In this document: positions 1 to 6,147 of the stretch, one piece after another | Position numbering within the stretch: the first letter of the stretch is position 1 | Layout of the letters: each line of letters opens with the position of its first letter | Assembly (NCBI GenBank): GCA_003511885.1 | Contig: DOIX01000273.1 | Location: forward strand, 20,816-48,610 | DNA: 27,795 bases | Direction: 5' to 3' | Source of the DNA: Cyanobacteria bacterium UBA11153 | Lineage (GTDB): Bacteria > Cyanobacteriota > Cyanobacteriia > Cyanobacteriales > Coleofasciculaceae | The notes under the pieces: generated by a model | Databases searched by the model: none | What the model saw: only the letters and a program-made list of their open reading frames with translations | What the model was told of the DNA's origin: nothing | Translations under genes and position numbers: made by a program

Positions 1-2
1 CT

Positions 3-80
3 GAAGTGCCTACTACAAACGGAAGATTTGCTCATCCTTATTACTGGGGATCTTTTATTTTAATTGGCAATGGATTGTAA
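3..80 (+). CDS. C-terminal end of a probable CHAT-domain protein (partial)
   Basis: Reading frame 3 is open from the window edge and encodes 25 residues followed by TAA at 78-80. The end of the peptide, HPYYWGSFILIGNG, matches the way many cyanobacterial CHAT (caspase-like, HetF-associated) domains finish, with the His-Pro-Tyr-Tyr-Trp block and a short hydrophobic strand. CHAT proteins are caspase-fold peptidases, often fused to TPR repeats; neither the catalytic His/Cys pair nor TPRs can be seen here because only the tail is present. The gene converges on pipX, with 167 bases between the two stop codons. The family call rests on a short motif only. Confidence 0.55.
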   Translation, partial: EVPTTNGRFAHPYYWGSFILIGNGL

Positions 81-82
81 GT

Positions 83-114
83 TATAGCAACCGCCAGGGG
101 GGTTAAGACATTCT
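83..114. repeat. Copy 1 of a 32-bp dispersed repeat
   Basis: A 32-base segment starting TATAGCAACC lies just behind the CHAT stop codon. A second copy at 14382-14413 agrees at 27 of 32 positions by hand alignment. Neither copy lies in a gene. The centre (AACCGCC...GGGGGGTT) is partly self-complementary. Confidence 0.6.
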
Positions 115-247
115 AAATTCCTCAAACCCTTGATTTTAGAGCATTCTTCCTGAACCAATAGCCCCAATCCCCTAGTCCCTTGCTATAATTGGGAATTTTT
201 GTCCCACCTTTGCCATTTTTGACTTTTGACAGTTGAATGGGTAACTT

Positions 248-511
248 TTAGGGAAAGGTGCGGCGATGAATAAGTTGAAGTTGTTCCCAGTCTTTGGATA
301 ATCCCATGCGACGGAGGAAGCGAAGGCGATTTTCGACTAAATGGCGAGCATCTAAACGCCCAATGGGTTCAAAACCTAACCCATTGGGACCAGTTTTCAC
401 CACAAAAAACAGGCGTTGAGCATAGAGGGTGGTGAATAATTCCTGATTTTCCTCCACCAAGCAAATGCGATAGAGCAGACCAAACGTTGGATGATTGAGA
501 TAGGTTTCCAT
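248..511 (-). CDS. pipX: PipX, PII-interacting protein and NtcA co-activator
   Basis: Eighty-seven residues, the usual PipX length. PipX is a small cyanobacterial protein that binds either the nitrogen regulator NtcA (as 2-oxoglutarate-dependent co-activator) or the PII protein GlnB, linking nitrogen status to transcription. The N-terminal Tudor-like part is clear: YLNHPTFGLLY at residues 4-14, LYAQRLFF at 29-36 (Tyr30 corresponds to the functional Tyr32 of Synechococcus elongatus PipX) and FEPIGR near residue 47, followed by the helical C-terminus. The start is ATG at 509-511, with a weak CAGG about 6 bases upstream. It follows the EcfT-like gene by 44 bases on the same strand, so co-transcription is likely. 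The pipY gene usually found directly downstream is absent; the next gene is the converging CHAT fragment. Confidence 0.93.
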   Translation of the reverse strand: METYLNHPTFGLLYRICLVEENQELFTTLYAQRLFFVVKTGPNGLGFEPIGRLDARHLVENRLRFLRRMGLSKDWEQLQLIHRRTFP

Positions 512-555
512 TAAAACCTGCGATAGAGTTTTTGGACAACGTGTTGGGCATTACA

Positions 556-1569
556 TTATATTGTGCCACCCCAAGTCAGTCGCGCTCCCCAGAAGAGGAT
601 CAAACTGCCTAATGCCAACCAATCGTACCAGTTAATGCGTAACTCATGCCACTGTACTCGATGTTGGTTGGGGCTGGTGAATCCCCGCACTGTCATAGCT
701 TTGGCAATTTGCTCGGCTCTTAACAGGAGATTTTCCAGGAGTCTTTCGGCGATGAGGAGCCAGACTTGAAGGCTTTTGCGAATCCCGAGCTTTTTCCAAT
801 TAATAGCACGGGTACTGACGGAACGAATTAAATTCTGGACTTCTTCCAAGACTAGGGGGATAAAGCGTAAGGAAAGAGTGAGGGTAAGGGTAATTTCGGT
901 GATAGGCCAATTGAGACGACGCAATGGCATCATTAAGGTTTCTAACCCGGCAGTAATTTCTTCAGGGGCAGTAGTGAGTAGGTAAAGGTTGGTGCTGTAG
1001 ATGAGGGTAAATAAAACCGTGCTTACCCGCACGGCAAGCTCTAATGAGCGACGAGTAATGGTTACTCCTCCAGCTTTGAGTAGGATGTAGTTGTATTGAG
1101 TTGGTTGGGGGAGGGGTTTAATCTGAGATGACTGGGTTGGGGTAGGTTGAGGGGGGGATTTTCCTGGCTGGCTGCCCCAAGGTAATCGCCAAGTTAGGGG
1201 ATTCCAAGGATTAGCCTGGGTGGTTGTGGTGGGGATTTCTTGAGTGAAGGTTAATTCATGAGTTGGTAATCTGGGTTGATGCTTAACTGCCAGACCATCT
1301 GGCGCGATCGCAGTTAGTATAAAGACAAAGACTGATAGCATCAGGAGCCAACCCATTTGTTGCCGCCACACGCGCCAGGGTATGGCAGCAGAAATAGTGA
1401 GTACCATCAATAATCCTGCTAATCCTAAACGACAGTAAGGATTTGCCAATAGAGGTGCTGCTAAAAAGCTCATCAACCAGATGAATTTTACCCTGGAGTC
1501 TAGGTGGTGCAGCCAGGTTACAGGTTTTTCTAAATATAATCCTAGTGGTAGCGATCGCAGTAAGTCCAT
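556..1569 (-). CDS. EcfT/CbiQ-like energy-coupling factor transmembrane protein
   Basis: A 337-residue membrane protein resembling the T component of ECF vitamin/metal transporters (CbiQ/EcfT), which couples ATPase subunits to a substrate-binding S component. The N-terminus has the family pattern of an early DSRVKF loop (residues 24-29) followed by hydrophobic segments. Two Arg-containing coupling motifs occur in the C-terminal cytoplasmic part: STRAINW near 252-258 and MTVRGF at 292-297. Residues about 92-160 form an insert rich in Pro, Thr and Gln between membrane segments, which a typical EcfT lacks. No ATPase or S-component gene is nearby, so the substrate is unknown. The gene lies between der and pipX, a linkage I recall from other cyanobacteria. 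The start is ATG at 1567-1569. Confidence 0.85.
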   Translation of the reverse strand: MDLLRSLPLGLYLEKPVTWLHHLDSRVKFIWLMSFLAAPLLANPYCRLGLAGLLMVLTISAAIPWRVWRQQMGWLLMLSVFVFILTAIAPDGLAVKHQPRLPTHELTFTQEIPTTTTQANPWNPLTWRLPWGSQPGKSPPQPTPTQSSQIKPLPQPTQYNYILLKAGGVTITRRSLELAVRVSTVLFTLIYSTNLYLLTTAPEEITAGLETLMMPLRRLNWPITEITLTLTLSLRFIPLVLEEVQNLIRSVSTRAINWKKLGIRKSLQVWLLIAERLLENLLLRAEQIAKAMTVRGFTSPNQHRVQWHELRINWYDWLALGSLILFWGARLTWGGTI

Positions 1570-1580
1570 TTTTGGTTGTG

Positions 1581-1642
1581 CTAATTGTTAATTGTTAATT
1601 GCTAATTGCTAATTGCTAATTGTTAATTGTTAATTGTTAATT
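1581..1642. repeat. Heptamer tandem repeat (YTAATTG), almost 9 copies
   Basis: Eight complete heptamers, each CTAATTG or TTAATTG, run without a gap from 1581 to 1636, followed by TTAATT. This fits the short tandemly repeated repetitive (STRR) sequences known from filamentous cyanobacteria. It begins 12 bases upstream of the EcfT-like start codon, so copy-number change could alter that gene's leader. Confidence 0.9.
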
Positions 1643-1664
1643 AGAACACCGATTCAGTATTGCT

Positions 1665-1732
1665 AGAAACCGGGTTTCTCTTAAGTGCTGCCTGTGAAAT
1701 TTAAGCGGTTTGCCAAAAGAAACCCGGTTTCT
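1665..1732. repeat. Inverted pair of 15-bp palindromes (AGAAACCGGGTTTCT)
   Basis: AGAAACCGGGTTTCT at 1665-1679 is a near-perfect palindrome around its central G. Its exact reverse complement, AGAAACCCGGTTTCT, stands at 1718-1732. The outer 8-mers CGATTCAG (1650-1657) and CTGAATCG (1731-1738) are also complementary, so the unit looks like a small hairpin-forming mobile repeat. Confidence 0.75.
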
Positions 1733-1742
1733 GAATCGAAGC

Positions 1743-2061
1743 TCGGGAGCATCCCGCGCCAGGAAGAAATGCAGGTTGTATTCTTGCTCCCCCCTTGTCA
1801 AAGGGGGGCTGTTTCATGTTCAAATTTTGAGAGAGCTACAAAGGAGACTGGGAGAGGGTTTGCCACCATAATTCCTAATAAAATAAAATTAGGGATTAAT
1901 TATTATGAAAAATCCTCTTTCTCCCCTGCTCCCCTGCTCCCTGCTCCCCTGCTCCCAAATTTCTCAAGGTCGAATGAAACAGCCCTGCTTTGACAAGGGG
2001 GGCTGGGGGGGTGAAAACTTTGACAAAAACAAGTATCTTTGCCAAAGTGGGATGCTCCCGA
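1743..2061. repeat. MITE-like element with three nested inverted-repeat pairs
   Basis: Three exact inverted pairs are nested in order: TCGGGAGCATCCC (1743-1755) with 2049-2061; CCCCCCTTGTCAAAG (1789-1803) with 1988-2002; and GGGCTGTTTCAT (1806-1817) with 1974-1985. The segment could therefore fold into one long imperfect hairpin. Its core includes a CTCCCCTG tandem repeat at 1921-1956. No transposase gene is present, and I did not identify a target-site duplication. Confidence 0.6.
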
Positions 2062-2077
2062 AAGATCCTAGCCCCTA

Positions 2078-3463
2078 TTAAACTTTAACTGCACGATTGG
2101 CGCGGTTGGTTTCTACGTCGCGGACTTTTTTGCCTCGCCATAGTAGGCGGATGGGCGTGCCTGTGAAACCTAGTTGTTGACGGAATTGACGTTCTATATA
2201 TCGACGATAATTGTCATTGAAACGTTGGGGATCGTTGACGAATAGAGCGATAGTTGGGGGCTGAGTGGTTACTTGGGTTCCATAGTAGATTTTACCTTGA
2301 CGACCTTGGCGGCTAGTGGGGGGAGAGTGCCAGTTGACAGCATCTTGGAGGACTTGATTGATGGTGGCGGTGGTGACGCGACGTTGGTGTGAGAGGGCGG
2401 CTGTGTCTACTAAATCGAGTATTTTTTCGACTCTTTTTCCGGTGAGGGCGCTGGTAAAAATTATTTCTGCCCACTCAATAAAATTGAGTCTGTCTAAAAT
2501 TATTTTTTCCTGTTCGTAGATAGTGTAAGAGTCTTTTTCTACTGCATCCCATTTATTAACTACGATAATTGCTGCCCGTCCCTCTTCAGCAATTCTTCCC
2601 GCCAGTTTTTGATCTTGTTCCGTTACTCCATCTATGGCATCAATTACTAGTAATACGACATCGGATCGCCGAATAGCTTTAAAGGCGCGATTAATGCCAA
2701 AAAATTCGGCTCCATATTCGACATTTTTCTTTTTCCGAATCCCTGCGGTATCGATGAGACGATAAGTTTTTGGCTCATTTCCATTTTCGGGATTGCCGGG
2801 ACGTTGGACTACCATATCAATGGCATCGCGAGTAGTACCAGAAATAGGACTAACTATGGAACGTTTTTCCCCAGTCAGAGCATTTAATAGGCTAGATTTA
2901 CCCACATTAGGTCTTCCTATAATAGCAACTTTAATTTCTGGGATATCTGGAATTTCGCTGACTGCTGGTAGATGGGTAATTAATTCATCGAGGATTTCAC
3001 CAGTACCATTACCATGAATAGCTGAGACTGGGAAGGGTTCCCCCAATCCTAGTTCCCAAAATTGGGCAGCTTGGATGATACCTTGTTGAGGGGATTCGCA
3101 CTTGTTGACAGCGAGGAGAGTAGGGACAGGTTGTTGGCGCAACCAATCTGCGATCGCTTCATCGGCTGGCGTTGGGCCTGCTTGACCGTCTACCACTAGG
3201 ATAGCAGCTTTGGCTTCTGCGAGGGCTGCCATGGCTTGTTCGCGAATTAGGGGCAAAAATTCTGTATCATCATCAAAGACTAAGCCACCTGTATCTACTA
3301 CCATGTATTCTCGATCTTGCCAGAAGGCGGGACGATAAGTGCGATCGCGGGTAATGCCGGGTTCATCATGGACAATGGCATCGTTGACACCTGCCAAGCG
3401 ATTAACCAGGGTAGATTTGCCCACATTAGGTCGTCCGATGATAGCTACTATTGGTAAAGTCAT
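2078..3463 (-). CDS. der: Ribosome-assembly GTPase Der (EngA)
   Basis: A 461-residue protein with the tandem GTPase architecture unique to Der/EngA, which acts in maturation of the 50S ribosomal subunit. Domain 1 shows GRPNVGKS at 10-17, DTGG at 57-60 and an NKCE base-recognition motif at 120-123. Domain 2 shows GRPNVGKSS at 183-191, DTAG at 238-241, NKWD at 303-306 and a TSALTG G5-type motif further on. The C-terminal 100 residues or so correspond to the KH-like RNA-binding domain. Length and motif order are normal and the protein looks intact. The start is ATG at 3461-3463. der is separated from the EcfT-like gene by a repeat-filled 508 bases and is divergent from the ArnE-like gene on its right. 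Confidence 0.97.
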   Translation of the reverse strand: MTLPIVAIIGRPNVGKSTLVNRLAGVNDAIVHDEPGITRDRTYRPAFWQDREYMVVDTGGLVFDDDTEFLPLIREQAMAALAEAKAAILVVDGQAGPTPADEAIADWLRQQPVPTLLAVNKCESPQQGIIQAAQFWELGLGEPFPVSAIHGNGTGEILDELITHLPAVSEIPDIPEIKVAIIGRPNVGKSSLLNALTGEKRSIVSPISGTTRDAIDMVVQRPGNPENGNEPKTYRLIDTAGIRKKKNVEYGAEFFGINRAFKAIRRSDVVLLVIDAIDGVTEQDQKLAGRIAEEGRAAIIVVNKWDAVEKDSYTIYEQEKIILDRLNFIEWAEIIFTSALTGKRVEKILDLVDTAALSHQRRVTTATINQVLQDAVNWHSPPTSRQGRQGKIYYGTQVTTQPPTIALFVNDPQRFNDNYRRYIERQFRQQLGFTGTPIRLLWRGKKVRDVETNRANRAVKV

Positions 3464-3661
3464 AAGGTTTAGGGAAGGGGATGAGGGAATAGGGGAATAG
3501 GAATTTCTGTTAGTTTGCTGACTTCCTGGCTAGAAATTATATTGTAGCTTTAGGGTTCGCTGCTGGATAAGCAGGGGTATCATATCATTCAGGAGTGCTG
3601 CTTCGTAAGACCAAATTGACGATAAATTATTGAAGGGAGTAATTTGGAGAAGGATTGTCCT

Positions 3662-4030
3662 GTGAACCCACAAGAGTTTGGTTTGTTAGCGATTTCCATT
3701 TTGATTAGCGCATCAGGGCAATTTTTGCTCAAGGCGGGCGCTTTGAAGTTAGGCAAGGTTACTTCTGGTAATTTTGTTAGTCATGTTTTTAGTATTGTGA
3801 TGACTCCTGAGTTATTGGGAGGGTTATTTTGTTATGGATTGGGTGCGATCGCTTATATTTTACTTTTGACTCGCGTGAAATTAAGTGTGGCTGGTCCTTC
3901 AGTAGCTTTAATCTATATTTTTTCAGTTCTATTTGGCTACTTTGCTTTTAATGAGTCTATTCCGGGAACTCGTTTAGTTGGTTTGGGGTTTATTGTTTTT
4001 GGGGTTGTTTTGGTGGTTTCCCAGCAGTGA
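3662..4030 (+). CDS. ArnE-like half-size EamA/SMR transporter (putative flippase subunit)
   Basis: A small protein of 122 residues with four predicted membrane segments (about 5-23, 50-71, 75-98 and 103-121), the size of an SMR/EamA half transporter. The pattern SASGQFLLKAG in segment 1 and ALIYIFSVLFGYFAFNE in segment 3 resembles ArnE, a subunit of the flippase for undecaprenyl-phosphate 4-amino-4-deoxy-arabinose. I chose GTG at 3662 because AGAAGGA lies 7 bases upstream and the resulting N-terminus MNPQEFGLL fits the family; a TTG at 3644 would add 6 residues and has its own GGGAG only 4 bases away. SMR/EamA halves work as dimers, and no second subunit is nearby. An ArnC-like gene follows 196 bases later, supporting a role in moving a lipid-linked sugar. 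A multidrug-type role cannot be excluded. Confidence 0.75.
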   Translation: MNPQEFGLLAISILISASGQFLLKAGALKLGKVTSGNFVSHVFSIVMTPELLGGLFCYGLGAIAYILLLTRVKLSVAGPSVALIYIFSVLFGYFAFNESIPGTRLVGLGFIVFGVVLVVSQQ

Positions 4031-4044
4031 ATTGGTTTTGGTTT

Positions 4045-4077
4045 AGCTCTCCGACTTTTTGGAGAAGTCGGGGAGCT
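4045..4077. terminator. 13-bp hairpin behind the ArnE-like gene, possible terminator or dispersed repeat
   Basis: AGCTCTCCGACTT (4045-4057) pairs with AAGTCGGGGAGCT (4065-4077) with a single G-T wobble around a 7-base loop. It starts 14 bases after the stop codon. There is no T-tract after it, so it may be a dispersed palindromic repeat or an mRNA 3'-end stabiliser rather than a classical terminator. Confidence 0.45.
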
Positions 4078-4160
4078 TGGGTTTGACGGCTAAGGTTTTG
4101 GATATATTGCGGCTGTTGTGTGGTAAAATCATCTAATTCTCAATTAGATCGGTTTGCAAC

Positions 4161-4188
4161 TTGATTGAATAAAGATATATTGTACTAT
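4161..4188 (+). promoter_or_regulatory. Possible sigma-70-type promoter ahead of the ArnC-like gene
   Basis: TTGATT (4161-4166) and TACTAT (4183-4188) are separated by 16 bases, and the ATG lies 38 bases after the -10 box. The region is AT-rich, so chance matches are common. No operator is evident. Confidence 0.3.
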
Positions 4189-4226
4189 TATTTGTGGGTT
4201 ATTTTTCACAGGTCACAGATTAGTTT

Positions 4227-5216
4227 ATGTCTCATATTTCTGTCGTAATTCCGGTTTATAAAGCTCAAGGTTGTCTGGATGAGCTTTATAATCGCCTCAA
4301 GGCTTCTTTGGAGACGATTTCCGAAGATTTTGAAATTGTTTTAGTGGAAGACTGCGGGGGCGATCGCTCTTGGGATATAATTGTGGAGTTAGCCAAACAG
4401 GATCGACGAGTTAAGGGAATTCAGTTTAGCCGGAACTTTGGTCAGCATTACGGTATCACAGCAGGTTTAGATTATTGTGATGGAGATTGGGTGGTAGTCA
4501 TGGACTGCGATTTACAGGATCGCCCGGAAGAAATTCCTCGACTTTATGTTAAAGCTCAAGAGGGTTATGATGTGGTAGTTGCCAGGAGGGGGAAAAGAAA
4601 AGATCCTATTTTTAAGCGTTTCACATCTTGGTTATTTTATAAATTATTTAGCTATCTCGCGGATATTAATTATGATAGTCAAGTAGGTAACTTTCGCATA
4701 ATTTCTAGAAAAGTTGCTGAAAGCTTTCGTGTTATGCGGGAACAATTGAGATTTTTTGGGGGATTGGTAGATTGGATGGGCTTTCCTACTGCAAGTATTG
4801 AAGTGCAACATGAGGATCGTTTCGCTGGGAAAAGCACCTACACTTTTAGTAAGCTTTGGAGGTTGGCTGTGCAAATTATTATTGCTTATTCGGATAAACC
4901 TCTAAGGTTATCTGTTAGACTGGGACTGACTATATCATTATTGGCTTTTATTTATGGTATTTATATCTTTTTAAGAGTTTTGATTTATAGTTCACCTGTG
5001 ACTGGTTGGAGCAGTTTAATTGTGTCTTTGTACTTTTTGGGTGGTATTATTATTTATAATTTGGGAATTATTGGAATTTATTTGGGTAAGTCTTTTGATG
5101 AATCTAAAAAAAGACCTTTGTATTTGGTGAGAAATCATACTGATAGTGTGTCATATCGGAAAATAGGTAATCACAACCGGGAAACAACAAAAACTTATAT
5201 GAATGGGCATGGCTGA
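4227..5216 (+). CDS. Polyprenyl-phosphate GT2 glycosyltransferase (ArnC/GtrB/DPM1-like)
   Basis: A 329-residue family 2 glycosyltransferase. The catalytic domain starts with ISVVIPVYKA (4-13), has VEDCGGD at 40-46 and the metal-binding DCDLQD at 93-98, and ends near residue 220. Two hydrophobic segments follow (about 231-251 and 263-289), as in ArnC and GtrB, which place the active site on the cytoplasmic face of the membrane. Such enzymes move a sugar from a nucleotide donor to polyprenyl phosphate. The RNFGQHYGITAG stretch (69-80) is close to the RNYGQHSAIMAG of ArnC as I recall it. The sugar cannot be read from sequence; the ArnE-like gene upstream and the WecD-like gene 50 bases downstream make a 4-amino-4,6-dideoxyhexose donor a reasonable inference. 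Confidence 0.88.
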   Translation: MSHISVVIPVYKAQGCLDELYNRLKASLETISEDFEIVLVEDCGGDRSWDIIVELAKQDRRVKGIQFSRNFGQHYGITAGLDYCDGDWVVVMDCDLQDRPEEIPRLYVKAQEGYDVVVARRGKRKDPIFKRFTSWLFYKLFSYLADINYDSQVGNFRIISRKVAESFRVMREQLRFFGGLVDWMGFPTASIEVQHEDRFAGKSTYTFSKLWRLAVQIIIAYSDKPLRLSVRLGLTISLLAFIYGIYIFLRVLIYSSPVTGWSSLIVSLYFLGGIIIYNLGIIGIYLGKSFDESKKRPLYLVRNHTDSVSYRKIGNHNRETTKTYMNGHG

Positions 5217-5266
5217 TTAAATATAAATGTAGTGTACTGATTACTTAAAATTTAGAGGCAACTATA

Positions 5267-6058
5267 ATGTTTAAAGTAGATTATCTTATTCCTATACCAT
5301 ACGAAACCAGAAACCTTGGTTTACCAAGCTTTGTGTTGAGTGAAACTTTTTGTCAAAACTCTGATGAGAATGAGCTAAGAAACAACATTGAAAATAAAGT
5401 AAAAGAGCTGAATAATTTATTTATTCAAGTACGTTTACCGAAGGATAATTTAAGTATAGTACCAATTTTAAAAACATGCGGATTCTATTTCGTTGAATCT
5501 ACTCTTGTCCCTCAAAGTAATTTGAGGAAAAATAGTAAATTACGTGAATTTATTTTTGATAAAAGTACTTGTATACCGACTAGGTATAAATTAGAGGAAC
5601 TTAATCTTTGCTATTTAGATACTAATGATGCTAAAACTAGCTCTAAAATAAAAGAAATTGCAGAAGAATCCTTCTCAGACGATCGGTTTCATATCGATCC
5701 AAATTGTCCAGATTCAATTGCTAATAAAAGATTTGCCAATTGGGTATCAGATTTGTATACCGATAAAAGTGTAATTTTTTACTATTTAAAGTATAAAGAT
5801 GATGCAATTGCTTTTATGTGTCATAAAAATCAAGATTTGATTCTTGCAGGATTTTCCCAAAAGTATAGAAACAGTGGACTGGGTGAATTTTTATGGCTGT
5901 CTGTATTAGAAAAAATGCTATCTGAGGGAATATATCAAGCAAAAACCTTAATCTCTGTAAATAATATTTCCGTTTTAAACTTATACTCTAGATTAGGCTT
6001 TAAGTTCAATAATCCTTCTGTCACCTTACATTATTGGCATATTAATAGTAGTTTTTAA
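5267..6058 (+). CDS. WecD-like GNAT N-acetyltransferase (probable dTDP-Fuc4N acetyltransferase)
   Basis: A 263-residue GNAT protein. The acetyl-CoA-binding loop is YRNSGLGEF at 200-208 (Arg-x-x-Gly-x-Gly), followed by a VNNISVLNLYSRLGFKF block at 231-247 typical of the GNAT C-terminal part. The N-terminal half also matches WecD (E. coli dTDP-fucosamine acetyltransferase), with PIPYETRNLGL near 9-19, LPKDNLSIVPILKTCGFYFVE at 57-77 and ESFSDDRFHIDP at 134-145. WecD acetylates the 4-amino group of dTDP-4-amino-4,6-dideoxygalactose. A WecE-like aminotransferase that would supply this substrate lies two genes downstream, which strengthens the call. The gene is visibly more AT-rich than der or the WecE-like gene. 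The start is ATG at 5267 with GAGG about 8 bases upstream. Confidence 0.75.
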   Translation: MFKVDYLIPIPYETRNLGLPSFVLSETFCQNSDENELRNNIENKVKELNNLFIQVRLPKDNLSIVPILKTCGFYFVESTLVPQSNLRKNSKLREFIFDKSTCIPTRYKLEELNLCYLDTNDAKTSSKIKEIAEESFSDDRFHIDPNCPDSIANKRFANWVSDLYTDKSVIFYYLKYKDDAIAFMCHKNQDLILAGFSQKYRNSGLGEFLWLSVLEKMLSEGIYQAKTLISVNNISVLNLYSRLGFKFNNPSVTLHYWHINSSF

Positions 6059-6124
6059 TGACATTAGATTTTGGATAAGTTACGGAATCAAAATCATGAA
6101 TTTTCAAGGATTAAATAATCTGAT

Positions 6125-6130
6125 TATAAT
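6125..6130 (+). promoter_or_regulatory. TATAAT box close to the first GT-C gene
   Basis: A consensus TATAAT lies only 17 bases before the ATG at 6148, with a weak TTTCAA at 6102-6107 in the -35 position. No ribosome binding site precedes the ATG. If used, the transcript leader would be about 10 bases. The AT-rich context makes a chance match quite possible. Confidence 0.25.
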
Positions 6131-6147
6131 ATAAAAATATACCAATA

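Larger units (their letters stand above)
1570..2077. other. 508-bp gene-free interval filled with repeats
   Basis: The space between der and the EcfT-like gene holds no convincing gene. It contains a heptamer tandem array, two inverted copies of a 15-bp palindrome, three nested inverted-repeat pairs and a CTCCCCTG-type tandem repeat, listed separately. A 102-codon frame across it is composed largely of these repeats. The der stop codon lies at the right edge and the EcfT-like start at the left, so promoter or leader sequence for the EcfT-like gene may lie here, but I could not identify one. Confidence 0.8.

Noticed and set aside
1581..1642. Possible CRISPR-like array
   Set aside because: The units are 7 bases long and directly adjacent without spacers; it is a simple tandem repeat.
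1685..1993. 102-codon plus-strand frame in the der/EcfT-like spacer
   Set aside because: It is composed largely of intergenic repeats (AGAAACCC palindrome, CCCCCCTTGTC, CTCCCCTG), with no domain pattern and no convincing ribosome binding site.
3464..3643. Promoter of der in the 180-bp divergent spacer
   Set aside because: A TATAAT-like box on the minus strand is visible near 3540, but no -35 element at a fitting distance was found.
3644..3661. TTG start six codons before the chosen start of the ArnE-like gene
   Set aside because: GTG at 3662 has a better placed AGAAGGA and gives the expected N-terminus; the TTG start cannot be fully excluded.
4045..4077. Standard Rho-independent terminator
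   Set aside because: The stem is strong but no T-tract follows on either strand, so it is listed only as a possible terminator or repeat.
4644..4874. Minus-strand frame inside the ArnC-like gene
   Set aside because: A shadow of a clearly coding gene on the other strand; no homology pattern and no upstream site.
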